Positions 15,213-23,460 of a stretch of 26,799 bases of DNA are shown in pieces (the first letter of the stretch is position 1; each line of letters opens with the position of its first letter). Under the pieces are notes generated by a model, which ran no database searches, had not been told where the DNA came from, and worked only from the letters and a program-made list of their open reading frames with translations. The position numbers were made by a program, and so were the translations under genes. Origin of the DNA: an uncultured Lachnobacterium sp. (lineage in GTDB: Bacteria > Bacillota > Clostridia > Lachnospirales > Lachnospiraceae); contig URQG01000005.1 of NCBI GenBank assembly GCA_900549895.1, positions 1-26,799 on the forward strand, read 5' to 3'.

Positions 15213-15758
15213 TCAAACGCAATATACCAGCAGGATTATTCTTCGCATCAGCCACAATCCCACAGTTGCTTCCAAAACACACCCGAAAACAAATAAGATC
15301 ATCAACCCTATTGTAGCCATTAACCTCTTTGCTATCGGATTGTTATGCTGGTAATACCGATGCCTGTCGCTTCGCAACAGCAGATACAACACCAGCAGAT
15401 ACACAATTCCATGCGGTACCCAGGATAATACAAAAAATACAGCACCAGCCATTCCCATATTAAGCATACATGCGGCCAGAAACACACCTCCCGTAAAGCA
15501 AATGCCACACTTTAGTATAAGTGGAATCACTTTGCGTACCGGAGTATAGGACAAGATCCATAAGAATACAAATAATTTTCCCCTCTCCCACAAAATATTG
15601 CCGAGAAGTGACATCGTATCCATCTCGGAATCTGCAAACGACCTCATATGATATTCATTTAGGAATCCGTATGTTGTAAAATATTCATTCCCGAAAAAGC
15701 ATGCGCATAAAATTCCTGCCACAGTAAAGCAGATTCCAATCGTAATTTCTTTTTTCAT
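15213..15758 (-). CDS. spoIIM: SpoIIM-family membrane protein
   Basis: This 181-residue protein has about five hydrophobic segments (roughly 5-22, 60-72, 77-97, 101-128 and 148-165). The motif region PHGIVYLLVLYLLL and the C-terminal VFGCVLEATVGLWLMRR match the pattern of the SpoIIM/DUF95 family (a PHG.-.E turn before one helix and a G..LE..V.P-like segment in the last helix). SpoIIM works with SpoIID and SpoIIP in septal peptidoglycan remodelling and engulfment during sporulation. It follows a nudF gene by 36 bases. The nudF and spoIIM genes also lie close together in Bacillus, which supports the call. The sequence is divergent, so the name is probable rather than certain. Confidence 0.72.
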   Translation of the reverse strand: MKKEITIGICFTVAGILCACFFGNEYFTTYGFLNEYHMRSFADSEMDTMSLLGNILWERGKLFVFLWILSYTPVRKVIPLILKCGICFTGGVFLAACMLNMGMAGAVFFVLSWVPHGIVYLLVLYLLLRSDRHRYYQHNNPIAKRLMATIGLMILFVFGCVLEATVGLWLMRRIILLVYCV

Positions 15759-15794
15759 ATTCTATCCAAAAATTTCTTCTTTCTAGAATATGTC

Positions 15795-16337
15795 CTAGCC
15801 TTTCACTTTATTACTATAAGCCATAATTGCAGCAACGGTCTTAGAATCCTGCAATTCACCCGAATAGATCATCTGACAGAGTTCATCCAGTGTGTAAATT
15901 TCAATATCAATACTCTCCGCATCATCAAGATGCTGCTTTCCTTTTTCAAGATCTGTCGCTAGATAAACATCTACAAACTCATCACAGAAAGCAACCGTTG
16001 TGCGAAGGGAGAGCAGGAATTCCACATGTTTACTCTTGTATCCGGTCTCTTCTTCCAATTCTCTCGCTGCACAAACACTTGTATCTTCGGTTTTACTGTC
16101 TCTGGCACCCGCCGGAATCTCAAGAGTCTTCCTCTCTAACGCATTACGATACTGACGCACCATAACGATTCTTCCGTCCGGAAGAACCGGAAGAATTGCT
16201 GCTGCGCCCATTCGATGCGAGACAAAATCCCACTCTTCCTGCTTACCGTTTGCAAATTCCATTGTATCTTTATAAATATCCAGAATAGATCCTTTATACA
16301 TCAGTTCACGCTTTAACCGCTTCATTTTTTCAATCAT
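15795..16337 (-). CDS. NUDIX hydrolase, probable ADP-ribose pyrophosphatase
   Basis: This 180-residue protein belongs to the ADP-ribose pyrophosphatase branch of NUDIX hydrolases. Family members cleave ADP-ribose to AMP and ribose 5-phosphate. The NUDIX box lies near residues 75-97 and contains the core AARELEEETGYK, preceded by EIPAGARD. The spacing between the box glycine and the first glutamate is one residue longer than the classic G-x5-E, while the RELxEExG catalytic metal site is intact. VRQYRNALERKTLEIPAG is the usual substrate-side strand of this group. It begins just after the terminator of rny, so it is probably expressed by read-through or from a promoter I could not identify, together with spoIIM. 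Confidence 0.9.
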   Translation of the reverse strand: MIEKMKRLKRELMYKGSILDIYKDTMEFANGKQEEWDFVSHRMGAAAILPVLPDGRIVMVRQYRNALERKTLEIPAGARDSKTEDTSVCAARELEEETGYKSKHVEFLLSLRTTVAFCDEFVDVYLATDLEKGKQHLDDAESIDIEIYTLDELCQMIYSGELQDSKTVAAIMAYSNKVKG

Positions 16338-16360
16338 AATCTATTGTCCTTTCTCAAATC

Positions 16361-16402
16361 AAAAAAGCTCCGATATCCGGATATCTGTCCGAATATCAGA
16401 GC
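16361..16402 (-). terminator. Intrinsic terminator of rny
   Basis: On the minus strand GCTCTGATATTCGGA pairs with TCCGGATATCGGAGC (16367-16402) apart from one bulge or mismatch, and TTTTTT follows. It begins 16 bases after the rny stop codon. Confidence 0.85.
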
Positions 16403-16417
16403 CTCCCTTTTTAATCT

Positions 16418-17965
16418 TTACTTTGCGTAATCAACGACACGCGATTCACGAATGACATTAACCTTGATCTGTCCAGGGTATTCCAATTCAGATTCAATCT
16501 GTTTTGAAATGTCTCTGGCCAGCAGTACCATGTCAGCGTCGCTGATCTGTTCAGGAACAACTAAAATACGAATCTCTCTACCTGCCTGAATAGCAAAAGA
16601 TTTCTCGACTCCCTTATAACCATTTGTAATATCTTCCAACTGCTGTAAGCGGTTAGAATATGTTTCCAATGTCTCTCTTCTTGCACCCGGTCTTGCAGCG
16701 CTGATCGTATCAGCAGCCTGTACCAGACATGCAATCAATGATTCCGGCTCCACATCACCATGGTGTGATTCAACAGCGTTGATCACTAATGGTGACTCTT
16801 TGTACTTTCTGCAAAGTTCAGCACCAAGCTGAATATGAGAACCCTCCATATCATGATCGACAGCCTTACCGATATCATGTAATAATCCGGCACGCTTAGC
16901 CATGCGGACATCCTCACCGATTTCTGCAGCAAGAAGACCTGTCAGCTGGGCAACTTCAATGGAATGCTTTAATGCATTCTGTCCGTAACTGGTACGGAAC
17001 TTCATCTTACCTAAGAGGCGGACAAGTTCCGGATGGATTCCGTGGATACCGACTTCAAGTACGGCAGCCTCACCTTCCTCACGGATCATTGTGTCAACTT
17101 CCTTCTGTGCCTTCTCTACCATCTCCTCGATGCGGGCCGGATGGATACGTCCATCAACGATCAATTTTTCAAGAGCAATTCTTGCAACTTCTCGACGAAT
17201 CGGATCAAAGCTTGATAAGATGACTGCTTCCGGTGTATCATCAATAATTAAATCTACACCTGTCATTGTTTCAAGAGTACGAATATTACGTCCCTCGCGT
17301 CCAATGATGCGTCCCTTCATCTCATCGTTCGGGAGCTGTACGACTGAAATTGTTGTCTCAGCAACGTGATCCGCAGCACATTTCTGAATTGCAGTAACAA
17401 CATACTCCTTTGCTTTCTTGGAGACTTCTTCCTTCGCCTGTGTCTCCATCTCTTTGATCATCTTTGCAGTGTCAATCTTTACATCTTCTTCAACGGTCTT
17501 TAAAAGGAATTCTTTTGCTTGTTCAGAGGTTAATCCGGAGATTCTCTCCAGTTCCTGTACCCGCTGTTCATTGAGCTTTGCTATCTCAACTTTCTGCTTC
17601 TTTAAATCTTCTTCCTTGGCGTTAAAGCTGGCTTCGCGCTTCTCCATCGCTTCGATCTTCTTATCCAGGTTTTCTTCCTTCTGGACAATTCGACGCTCAT
17701 TACGCTGGATTTCGTTTCTGCGTTCCTTGATCTCTTTGTCAAGCTCATTCTTAGATCGAATGGTCTCTTCTTTGATTTCAAGAGTCGCTTCGCGCTTCTT
17801 AGCCTCCGCTGTCTTAACAGCTTCGTCAATAATACCTCTTGCTTTCTCCTCCGCATTACCAATCTTCGTGTTTGCAACACGCTTATGATATTCTACAGAG
17901 ATAAACCAGGTAGCGATTGCAGTAATTATAAGTGTGATAACAACAGCTATAATAATCTGCAGCAC
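16418..17965 (-). CDS. rny: Ribonuclease Y
   Basis: This membrane-anchored endoribonuclease starts bulk mRNA decay in Firmicutes that lack or de-emphasise RNase E. The 515-residue length is close to the 520 of B. subtilis. The order is an N-terminal transmembrane helix (2-22), a long charged coiled coil (about 35-150), a KH domain with GRIIGREGRNIR (218-229), and an HD domain with H363-D364 in LLHDIGKAVDHD. The start is GTG, preceded by AAAGGAGGTG. The bases AGGAG and CTCCT around this site can pair, which could partly mask it. It has its own consensus promoter and a terminator, so it is a single-gene unit. Confidence 0.97.
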   Translation of the reverse strand: MLQIIIAVVITLIITAIATWFISVEYHKRVANTKIGNAEEKARGIIDEAVKTAEAKKREATLEIKEETIRSKNELDKEIKERRNEIQRNERRIVQKEENLDKKIEAMEKREASFNAKEEDLKKQKVEIAKLNEQRVQELERISGLTSEQAKEFLLKTVEEDVKIDTAKMIKEMETQAKEEVSKKAKEYVVTAIQKCAADHVAETTISVVQLPNDEMKGRIIGREGRNIRTLETMTGVDLIIDDTPEAVILSSFDPIRREVARIALEKLIVDGRIHPARIEEMVEKAQKEVDTMIREEGEAAVLEVGIHGIHPELVRLLGKMKFRTSYGQNALKHSIEVAQLTGLLAAEIGEDVRMAKRAGLLHDIGKAVDHDMEGSHIQLGAELCRKYKESPLVINAVESHHGDVEPESLIACLVQAADTISAARPGARRETLETYSNRLQQLEDITNGYKGVEKSFAIQAGREIRILVVPEQISDADMVLLARDISKQIESELEYPGQIKVNVIRESRVVDYAK

Positions 17966-18046
17966 AGGAGCACCTCCTTTATTAAATTTTCATTGTACAT
18001 ATAACAAAAAGAAACACTTTCTATGTCATAAACTTACAACATAACA

Positions 18047-18075
18047 ATTTTATCCTTTTTGCTTAATTATGTCAA
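18047..18075 (-). promoter_or_regulatory. Promoter of rny
   Basis: On the minus strand TTGACA (18070-18075) and TAAAAT (18047-18052) are 17 bases apart. The leader is about 75 bases and contains a possible imperfect hairpin (ATGTTGTA pairing with TATGACAT, near 18020-18040). Confidence 0.85.
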
Positions 18076-18112
18076 GGTATTCGAATTTGTTTTGTGCAAC
18101 TTTGGTGGAATG

Positions 18113-18718
18113 TTATGTGCGCTCCCTCATCGCCTTTGTGATCTCAGTACTTTTAAATCCCCGTCTCATCAGATACTGGTAGGTGCGTCGGTATTCCTTC
18201 TCATCCGTCTGCCCTGCCACGTAATTTCGTTTTTCTAAGAGACGATAAATCTGCTCAATTTCCTGCGTTTCATACTCTTCCTCCAAAGCCTGTTCGATCA
18301 GGCCCCGATCGATTCCTTTCTGTGCAAGCTTCATCTTAATCTGCAACCGGCTCAGACGATCCTGATAAAGTCTTACATATGTACATGCATAACGCAGATC
18401 ATCAATGTAATGATACTGCTTCACATATGCGATCGCCGCATCCACACATTCCTCCGGATAACCTCCGTTCCGAAGCTTCTCCCGAAGCTGGTGCTCCGTC
18501 CGGTCCATTCTCTCAAGAAGGTGCATCGCACGCTTCGTTGCTCTCTTAGAAACCACTTCATCGACCAGCTTTTGATATAATTCTTCATCGATTGCAGCAT
18601 CCTCGGCAAGCTTAAATTGTTTTGCCTCTGAACGATACAAAGAAAGCTCCGCACCGTTATCAAAACGGATACGGAGCTTTCCCCTGCCCAGAGATTCATA
18701 CTCTGTCACATAGATCAT
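18113..18718 (-). CDS. recX: Recombination regulator RecX
   Basis: This 201-residue, mostly helical and highly charged protein has the RecX pattern of three-helix repeats. The clearest markers are RAMHLLERMDRTEHQLREKL near 60-80, YHYIDDLRYACTYV near 105 and KLAQKGIDRGLIEQAL near 132. RecX binds RecA filaments and modulates their activity. The gene begins 3 bases after the recA stop codon, so it is co-transcribed with recA and falls under the same SOS control. No terminator separates the two. Confidence 0.93.
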   Translation of the reverse strand: MIYVTEYESLGRGKLRIRFDNGAELSLYRSEAKQFKLAEDAAIDEELYQKLVDEVVSKRATKRAMHLLERMDRTEHQLREKLRNGGYPEECVDAAIAYVKQYHYIDDLRYACTYVRLYQDRLSRLQIKMKLAQKGIDRGLIEQALEEEYETQEIEQIYRLLEKRNYVAGQTDEKEYRRTYQYLMRRGFKSTEITKAMRERT

Positions 18719-18721
18719 ATA

Positions 18722-19771
18722 TTATGCATCCTTACCTGCATCTGCACTCTCATCAGCTTCGGTTTCTTCCTCCGCATCCTGCGCAAAATAATGTTCCCTT
18801 ACCTGTTCCTCGATCATCTTGCAAAACTCCGGATTCTCACGCAGATACGTTTTCGCATTCTCACGCCCCTGTCCGATCTTATCGCCCTCATATGCATACC
18901 ATGCACCGGACTTGTTGATGATACCAACATTCGCAGCAAGATCCAAAATATCTCCCTCCTTGGAGATTCCTTGACCAAACATGATATCAAACTCAGCTTC
19001 TCTGAATGGCGGAGCAACCTTATTCTTGACAATCTTTACACGTGTGTGGTTACCGATCACTTCTCCTGCCTGCTTTAATGCTTCCACTCTGCGGACATCC
19101 AAACGTACCGATGCATAGAACTTAAGCGCACGTCCACCGGTTGTTGTCTCCGGGTTACCGAACATAACTCCAACCTTCTCACGTAACTGGTTGATAAAGA
19201 TTACGATACAGTTTGACTTGCTGATGACACCGGTCAGCTTACGAAGCGCCTGACTCATCAGTCGTGCCTGCAGACCAACATGGGAATCTCCCATATCTCC
19301 GTCGATCTCTGCCTTAGGTACCAAAGCCGCAACAGAATCGACAATTACGATATCAACCGCACCGGAACGGACCATTGTCTCTGTAATTTCAAGAGCCTGT
19401 TCCCCGCAGTCCGGCTGGGAAATGTACAGGTTGTCAATATCAACACCGATGTTCTTCGCATAGACCGGATCAAGTGCATGCTCCGCATCAATAAATCCTG
19501 CGATACCGCCTCGCTTCTGTACCTCAGCTACACAGTGGAGTGCAACGGTTGTCTTACCACTGGATTCCGGTCCATAGATCTCAATGATTCTTCCCTTCGG
19601 AAGTCCTCCGAGTCCCAATGCAATATCAAGACTTAAGGAACCTGTAGGCACGGTTTCCACATTCATATTCGCAGAATTGTCACCGAGTTTCATGACAGAT
19701 CCCTTACCGTACTGTCTCTCAATCTGCGCAATCGCAGCGTCCAATGCTTTCAATTTATCTTCTTTTGCCAT
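18722..19771 (-). CDS. recA: Recombinase RecA
   Basis: This 349-residue RecA forms filaments on single-stranded DNA, drives strand exchange and triggers LexA self-cleavage. Visible motifs are Walker A GPESSGKTT (67-75), the Walker B region VDIVIVDSVAAL, the DNA-binding loop with EIDGDMGDSHVGLQAR, INQLREKVGVMFGNPETTTGG, and an acidic C-terminal tail. AAAGGAG precedes the ATG. An SOS box sits between promoter and start codon. The gene heads a recA-recX unit. There is no intein or other insertion. Confidence 0.99.
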   Translation of the reverse strand: MAKEDKLKALDAAIAQIERQYGKGSVMKLGDNSANMNVETVPTGSLSLDIALGLGGLPKGRIIEIYGPESSGKTTVALHCVAEVQKRGGIAGFIDAEHALDPVYAKNIGVDIDNLYISQPDCGEQALEITETMVRSGAVDIVIVDSVAALVPKAEIDGDMGDSHVGLQARLMSQALRKLTGVISKSNCIVIFINQLREKVGVMFGNPETTTGGRALKFYASVRLDVRRVEALKQAGEVIGNHTRVKIVKNKVAPPFREAEFDIMFGQGISKEGDILDLAANVGIINKSGAWYAYEGDKIGQGRENAKTYLRENPEFCKMIEEQVREHYFAQDAEEETEADESADAGKDA

Positions 19772-19787
19772 AACGATCTCCTTTACA

Positions 19788-19801
19788 CGAACTTATGTTC
19801 G
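19788..19801 (-). promoter_or_regulatory. SOS box (LexA operator) of recA
   Basis: CGAACTTATGTTCG is a palindrome at 13 of 14 positions relative to the Bacillus-type consensus CGAACATATGTTCG. It lies downstream of the recA -10 element, where bound LexA would block transcription. Confidence 0.9.
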
Positions 19802-19814
19802 TTTCTATGTTCTA

Positions 19815-19843
19815 ATAGTAGTATACTTTGGTTGCATTGTCAA
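19815..19843 (-). promoter_or_regulatory. Promoter of recA-recX
   Basis: On the minus strand TTGACA (19838-19843), a 17-base spacer and TACTAT (19815-19820) lie upstream of the SOS box, giving a leader of about 40 bases. Confidence 0.85.
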
Positions 19844-19869
19844 TCATTAATTTTAAAACGGTGTTGGGA

Positions 19870-19900
19870 AAATAAAAAGACAGCTGCTCACGCAACTGCC
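19870..19900 (-). terminator. Intrinsic terminator of trxA
   Basis: On the minus strand GGCAGTTGC and GCAGCTGTC pair over nine bases (with G-U pairs) around a GTGA tetraloop and are followed by TTTTTATTTT. It lies 66 bases after the trxA stop codon. Confidence 0.85.
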
Positions 19901-19966
19901 CTTATTATACCGATGCCAAAATCAATTGTCAACCAAAATTCCATGCAGGAAAAGAATTTGAAGATT

Positions 19967-20296
19967 CTATTCTTCCTCCAGCAAAGTATTCAGATATCCC
20001 GTAATCGTATCTTTGTTCTGCAGACCGATCATCTTCTGCTGGAACAGACCGTATTTCATAAAAACAAGAGTCGGAATGCTTGTAATCTGGTAATTTAATG
20101 CAAGTGACGGCTGTTCGTCCACATTTACTTTGCACACTTTCACTTTATCTCCAAACTCCGCAGCAATCTCATCGACGATCGGCGACTGCATCTGGCAAGG
20201 GCCGCACCACGTTGCCCAGAAATCGATCAGTACAGGCACCTTTGCTCCAAGAACCTCCTGCTCAAAATTATCTTTTGTCAATGTCACTACACTCAT
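19967..20296 (-). CDS. trxA: Thioredoxin
   Basis: This 109-residue cytoplasmic thiol-disulfide reductant has the classic active site WCGPC (C31, C34) in FWATWCGPC and the cis-proline in TSIPTLVFM near residue 76. The length is normal for TrxA. The usual Gly-rich segment near the end reads MIGLQNKDTITGYL. AAAGGAGG precedes the start. It follows prfC by 32 bases with no terminator between, so both are probably on one transcript, and it has its own terminator. Confidence 0.96.
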   Translation of the reverse strand: MSVVTLTKDNFEQEVLGAKVPVLIDFWATWCGPCQMQSPIVDEIAAEFGDKVKVCKVNVDEQPSLALNYQITSIPTLVFMKYGLFQQKMIGLQNKDTITGYLNTLLEEE

Positions 20297-20328
20297 CTTC
20301 GTTCCTCCTTTGTATCGTCCTACAACAC

Positions 20329-21921
20329 TTAATTAGTACCGAATTCAGCAAGAACCAGACCTTCATTCCGGTCAAGTACCATTCCGACACTCCATGCATT
20401 GACAAACAAAAGAAGCGGATTGCCCTTCATATCAATGATCTTCTTCATATCGGATGTTCCGATCAGATTATCAACGTCTACTTCGTCTTTATTCTCAATC
20501 CAACGGATATGCTCATACGGCAGATTTTCAAGACGGATCTCCACATTGTACTCATTTTCGAGACGGAACTTTAATACATCAAACTGGAGCACACCGACAA
20601 CACCGACGATGATCTCCTCCATACCGCCTTTGTACTCCTGAAAAATCTGGATCGCGCCTTCCTGCGCGATCTGTGTCACACCTTTGACAAACTGTTTACG
20701 CTTCATGGAATCAATCAGACGCACACGTGCGAAATGCTCCGGTGCGAATGTCGGAATTCCCTCAAACCGGAACTTGTCCTTCGCTGTCGTAAGCGTATCT
20801 CCGATGGAAAAAATGCCAGGATCAAAGATACCGATAATATCCCCGGCATAAGCCTCTTCCACAATCTTACGCTCATCTGCCATCATCTGCTGCGGTTGTG
20901 CAAGCTTGATCTGTTTGTCGCCCTGCACATGATATACTTCCATTCCTGCAGTAAACTTTCCGGAACAGATTCGCATAAATGCGATACGGTCTCTGTGATT
21001 CTTATTCATGTTAGCCTGAATCTTAAACACGAAAGCAGAAAAATCCTCTCCAAACGGATCAATCTCGCCCATATCGGATTTACGTGCCATCGGCGCGTAG
21101 GTCATCTGCAGAAAATGCTGCAGAAAAGTCTCTACACCAAAGTTGGTCAATGCAGATCCAAAAAATACCGGTGAAAGTTGTCCCTTTGTCACAAGATCCA
21201 TATCAAACTCTGCACTGGCTCCGTCGAGAAGTTCGATCTCATCATCGAGCTGCGCCTTTTTGTCTGCTCCGATCTCGTCGACAAGGGACGGATCATCAAT
21301 ATCAATGATCTTCTCGGAACCTTCCTTTGTTCCTTTCAGGGTATCTGCAAATGTCATGACCTTTCTTGTGTTTCTGTCATAAACACCCTTAAATTCCTTG
21401 CCGGAACCGATTGGCCAGTTGATCGGACAGGTCGCGATTCCTAACTCGTTCTCGATATCATCGAGAAGTTCAAATGTATCATTGGCATCGCGGTCCATCT
21501 TGTTGATAAAGGTAAAAATCGGAATATGGCGCATGACGCAGACTTTAAAAAGTTTACGGGTCTGCGCCTCTACGCCTTTGCTTGCATCGATAACCATGAC
21601 AGCGGAATCGGCTGCCATCAGTGTACGATATGTGTCCTCCGAGAAATCCTGATGTCCCGGTGTATCCAGAATGTTGATACAGTATCCGTCGTAGTTGAAC
21701 TGTAATACGGAAGAAGTAACCGAAATACCTCTCTGCTTCTCGATTTCCATCCAGTCGGACACAGCGTGCTTTGCGGTCGCTTTTCCCTTAACGGAACCGG
21801 CCTGATTGATTGCACCTCCATACAGAAGAAACTTCTCTGTCAGTGTCGTCTTACCGGCATCCGGGTGGGAAATAATTGCAAAAGTACGTCTTTTTTCTAT
21901 TTCTTTTCTTAAGTTGCTCAC
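20329..21921 (-). CDS. prfC: Peptide chain release factor 3
   Basis: This 530-residue translational GTPase recycles class I release factors from the ribosome after termination. GTPase motifs are SHPDAGKTT (18-26), RGISVTSS, DTPGHQDF and NKMD, and the E. coli homologue is 529 residues. The middle and C-terminal domains match RF3 rather than EF-G, with no domain IV. The start is GTG with TTGGAGG upstream. It heads a probable prfC-trxA unit and lies directly behind the spoIIIA operon, with its own promoter next to the spoIIIAH stop codon. Confidence 0.97.
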   Translation of the reverse strand: MSNLRKEIEKRRTFAIISHPDAGKTTLTEKFLLYGGAINQAGSVKGKATAKHAVSDWMEIEKQRGISVTSSVLQFNYDGYCINILDTPGHQDFSEDTYRTLMAADSAVMVIDASKGVEAQTRKLFKVCVMRHIPIFTFINKMDRDANDTFELLDDIENELGIATCPINWPIGSGKEFKGVYDRNTRKVMTFADTLKGTKEGSEKIIDIDDPSLVDEIGADKKAQLDDEIELLDGASAEFDMDLVTKGQLSPVFFGSALTNFGVETFLQHFLQMTYAPMARKSDMGEIDPFGEDFSAFVFKIQANMNKNHRDRIAFMRICSGKFTAGMEVYHVQGDKQIKLAQPQQMMADERKIVEEAYAGDIIGIFDPGIFSIGDTLTTAKDKFRFEGIPTFAPEHFARVRLIDSMKRKQFVKGVTQIAQEGAIQIFQEYKGGMEEIIVGVVGVLQFDVLKFRLENEYNVEIRLENLPYEHIRWIENKDEVDVDNLIGTSDMKKIIDMKGNPLLLFVNAWSVGMVLDRNEGLVLAEFGTN

Positions 21922-21963
21922 AATAGATCCTCCAAAACTTGATATAAATGCATATCAAATTTT

Positions 21964-21992
21964 ATATTACTCTAAAAAATATGTATTTTCAA
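21964..21992 (-). promoter_or_regulatory. Probable promoter of prfC
   Basis: On the minus strand TTGAAA (21987-21992), a 17-base spacer and TAATAT (21964-21969) lie 42 bases before the GTG start. This allows vegetative expression independent of the sporulation operon upstream. Confidence 0.6.
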
Positions 21993-21997
21993 CTAAA

Positions 21998-22621
21998 TTA
22001 TTGAATCGGTGTAATCACGATATTCTCTGCTGCCACTCCGGTCTTGCGTTTTACAATATCTTCCACCTGTGCGCGCTTGGCATCCGTTACATCTCCTATA
22101 TCAAGTACAACATCACATTCTTCATCGGTAATGCTGACCACGACATTGGTGAAGCCTTTTGCCTCGAGCATCATCTCCGCACTCGACTCTTTCTCGGCCA
22201 GATCCGTCATTGTTACCATCTCATCAATGGCAGCCTGCTTCTGTGCTTCATCAATGGTCGTGCTGTCAATGATTGCCTGCAAGGTTTCTTTATTTTTTGA
22301 TCGTACCTGCTCACGATTGAGTTTCACCTTGGCTGCATAATCCGCGCTTGCCGCCACTGCACTTGTAAGCACCGTCTCCCCCGGATTTTCCACCTCCTCT
22401 GTAGAGGCAAGTGCCACACTCTCCCCATCGCTGATGTCAGTCACGATATCATCGTAATTATTCTCTGCGCCGTCCACTACGATGTCCTGATCCGTATTTG
22501 CTACTGTCTTTGTTTCCTCCGGGCCTCCGTTTTTGCGGTCATAACTCACATATCCCGCGATTGCGATAAGTACTGCAAGCGTTGTAATTACGACCTGATT
22601 TTTATGAATGATTTTTTTCAC
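21998..22621 (-). CDS. spoIIIAH: Stage III sporulation protein AH
   Basis: This 207-residue single-pass membrane protein has a transmembrane helix at 8-25. Its large extracellular domain carries an acidic, Thr/Ser-rich stretch (35-80) and a C-terminal ring-building region (about 95-207; for example VKLNREQVRSKNKETLQAI and VDIVKRKTGV-like end). SpoIIIAH sits in the mother-cell membrane and binds SpoIIQ of the forespore, forming the channel between the cells. The length is close to the 218 of B. subtilis. It starts 2 bases after the spoIIIAG stop. Expression is expected under sigma-E as part of the operon. Confidence 0.93.
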   Translation of the reverse strand: MKKIIHKNQVVITTLAVLIAIAGYVSYDRKNGGPEETKTVANTDQDIVVDGAENNYDDIVTDISDGESVALASTEEVENPGETVLTSAVAASADYAAKVKLNREQVRSKNKETLQAIIDSTTIDEAQKQAAIDEMVTMTDLAEKESSAEMMLEAKGFTNVVVSITDEECDVVLDIGDVTDAKRAQVEDIVKRKTGVAAENIVITPIQ

Positions 22622-22623
22622 AG

Positions 22624-23202
22624 CTATTCCTCCTGCACTGACATTTTAACTACTTTCACTTTATGCGCCTCAAGGTCAAATAATGACTGCATCGCATCGG
22701 TTATTTCCGCAATAACTCCGGGGCTGTCTCCCCCCTGTGCGACCACCACGATTCCTTCCACCCTCGGACGCTCCTTTTGAATCACATATGGTTGTTTCGT
22801 ATCTCCCAGATCATAGATTACCGTTGTTTCCTCGCGTGTCTTCTCCTGTGTCTTCACATCCTTATCAAGATGTGTAAGTCCATCATCGGACAGTGTCAGC
22901 ATCACACGGACTTTTCCTGCGCCATCCATACTCCCGATTAATTCCTGTACCTGATCCTCGAGCATACGAACATACTCTGTATCTGTCTGCACCTGACTCT
23001 CCGATATGCTTTCATCGGTAGAAGACTTCCCACATCCCGCAGTCTCATTTGCATTTTTCTTCTTTGTATTTTCTCCCGTTGGGGCCAAAACAATCAGGAT
23101 CAATATCCCGATCAGAATCAATATGATTCCGTCCGTCTTACTCTTTATTTTCAAACGCTTTGTAATCCACTCCTTCACGCTCCAGGAACCATTCAAAGAC
23201 AT
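22624..23202 (-). CDS. spoIIIAG: Stage III sporulation protein AG
   Basis: This protein of about 192 residues has one transmembrane helix (about 25-42, GIILILIGILILIVLAP) and a ring-forming domain (about 75-192) containing RMLEDQVQELIGSMDGAGKVRVM and the hydrophobic strand VEGIVVVAQGG. SpoIIIAG forms the large ring of the SpoIIIA channel. The open frame extends 24 codons upstream. I chose the ATG at 23202 because AAAGGGGG precedes it closely, whereas the further ATGs at 23220 and 23274 have no good ribosome site. Even so it overlaps the end of spoIIIAF by 65 bases, an unusually long overlap. Confidence 0.9.
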   Translation of the reverse strand: MSLNGSWSVKEWITKRLKIKSKTDGIILILIGILILIVLAPTGENTKKKNANETAGCGKSSTDESISESQVQTDTEYVRMLEDQVQELIGSMDGAGKVRVMLTLSDDGLTHLDKDVKTQEKTREETTVIYDLGDTKQPYVIQKERPRVEGIVVVAQGGDSPGVIAEITDAMQSLFDLEAHKVKVVKMSVQEE

Positions 23203-23452
23203 CTTCCCCCTTTCCCTCATACTGGTTTTCTTCCAATTGTTCGGCAATAGAATCGAGCTGCAGCATCGCCTCATCCCTCACATCTTTCTGCATGATTCCC
23301 AGCACCGGCTTCATAAGCACCGCGATCATAAGCGCGCTCACAAAAAAGCGAAAATATTTCCGGTAACTTTCCTGTGGTGCCAGATAAGAAAACAAATACA
23401 GCACCAGTAAAAAGACAAAATAATTTTTCACAAATTCCACGACCGTATTCAT
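23138..23452 (-). CDS. spoIIIAF: Stage III sporulation protein AF, short form
   Basis: This 104-residue membrane protein has two transmembrane helices (about 8-24 and 35-52), the conserved KYFRFFVSALMIAVLMKPVL segment (split around residues 32-51) and a short charged tail. In B. subtilis SpoIIIAF is about 206 residues and has a soluble domain after the helices that resembles ring-forming domains. Here only about 50 residues follow the second helix, and the stop comes where spoIIIAG has already begun. I see no shifted frame that carries the missing part. It may be a natural short form. It begins 8 bases after spoIIIAE. Confidence 0.88.
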   Translation of the reverse strand: MNTVVEFVKNYFVFLLVLYLFSYLAPQESYRKYFRFFVSALMIAVLMKPVLGIMQKDVRDEAMLQLDSIAEQLEENQYEGKGEDVFEWFLEREGVDYKAFENKE

Positions 23453-23460
23453 AAGCTCTC

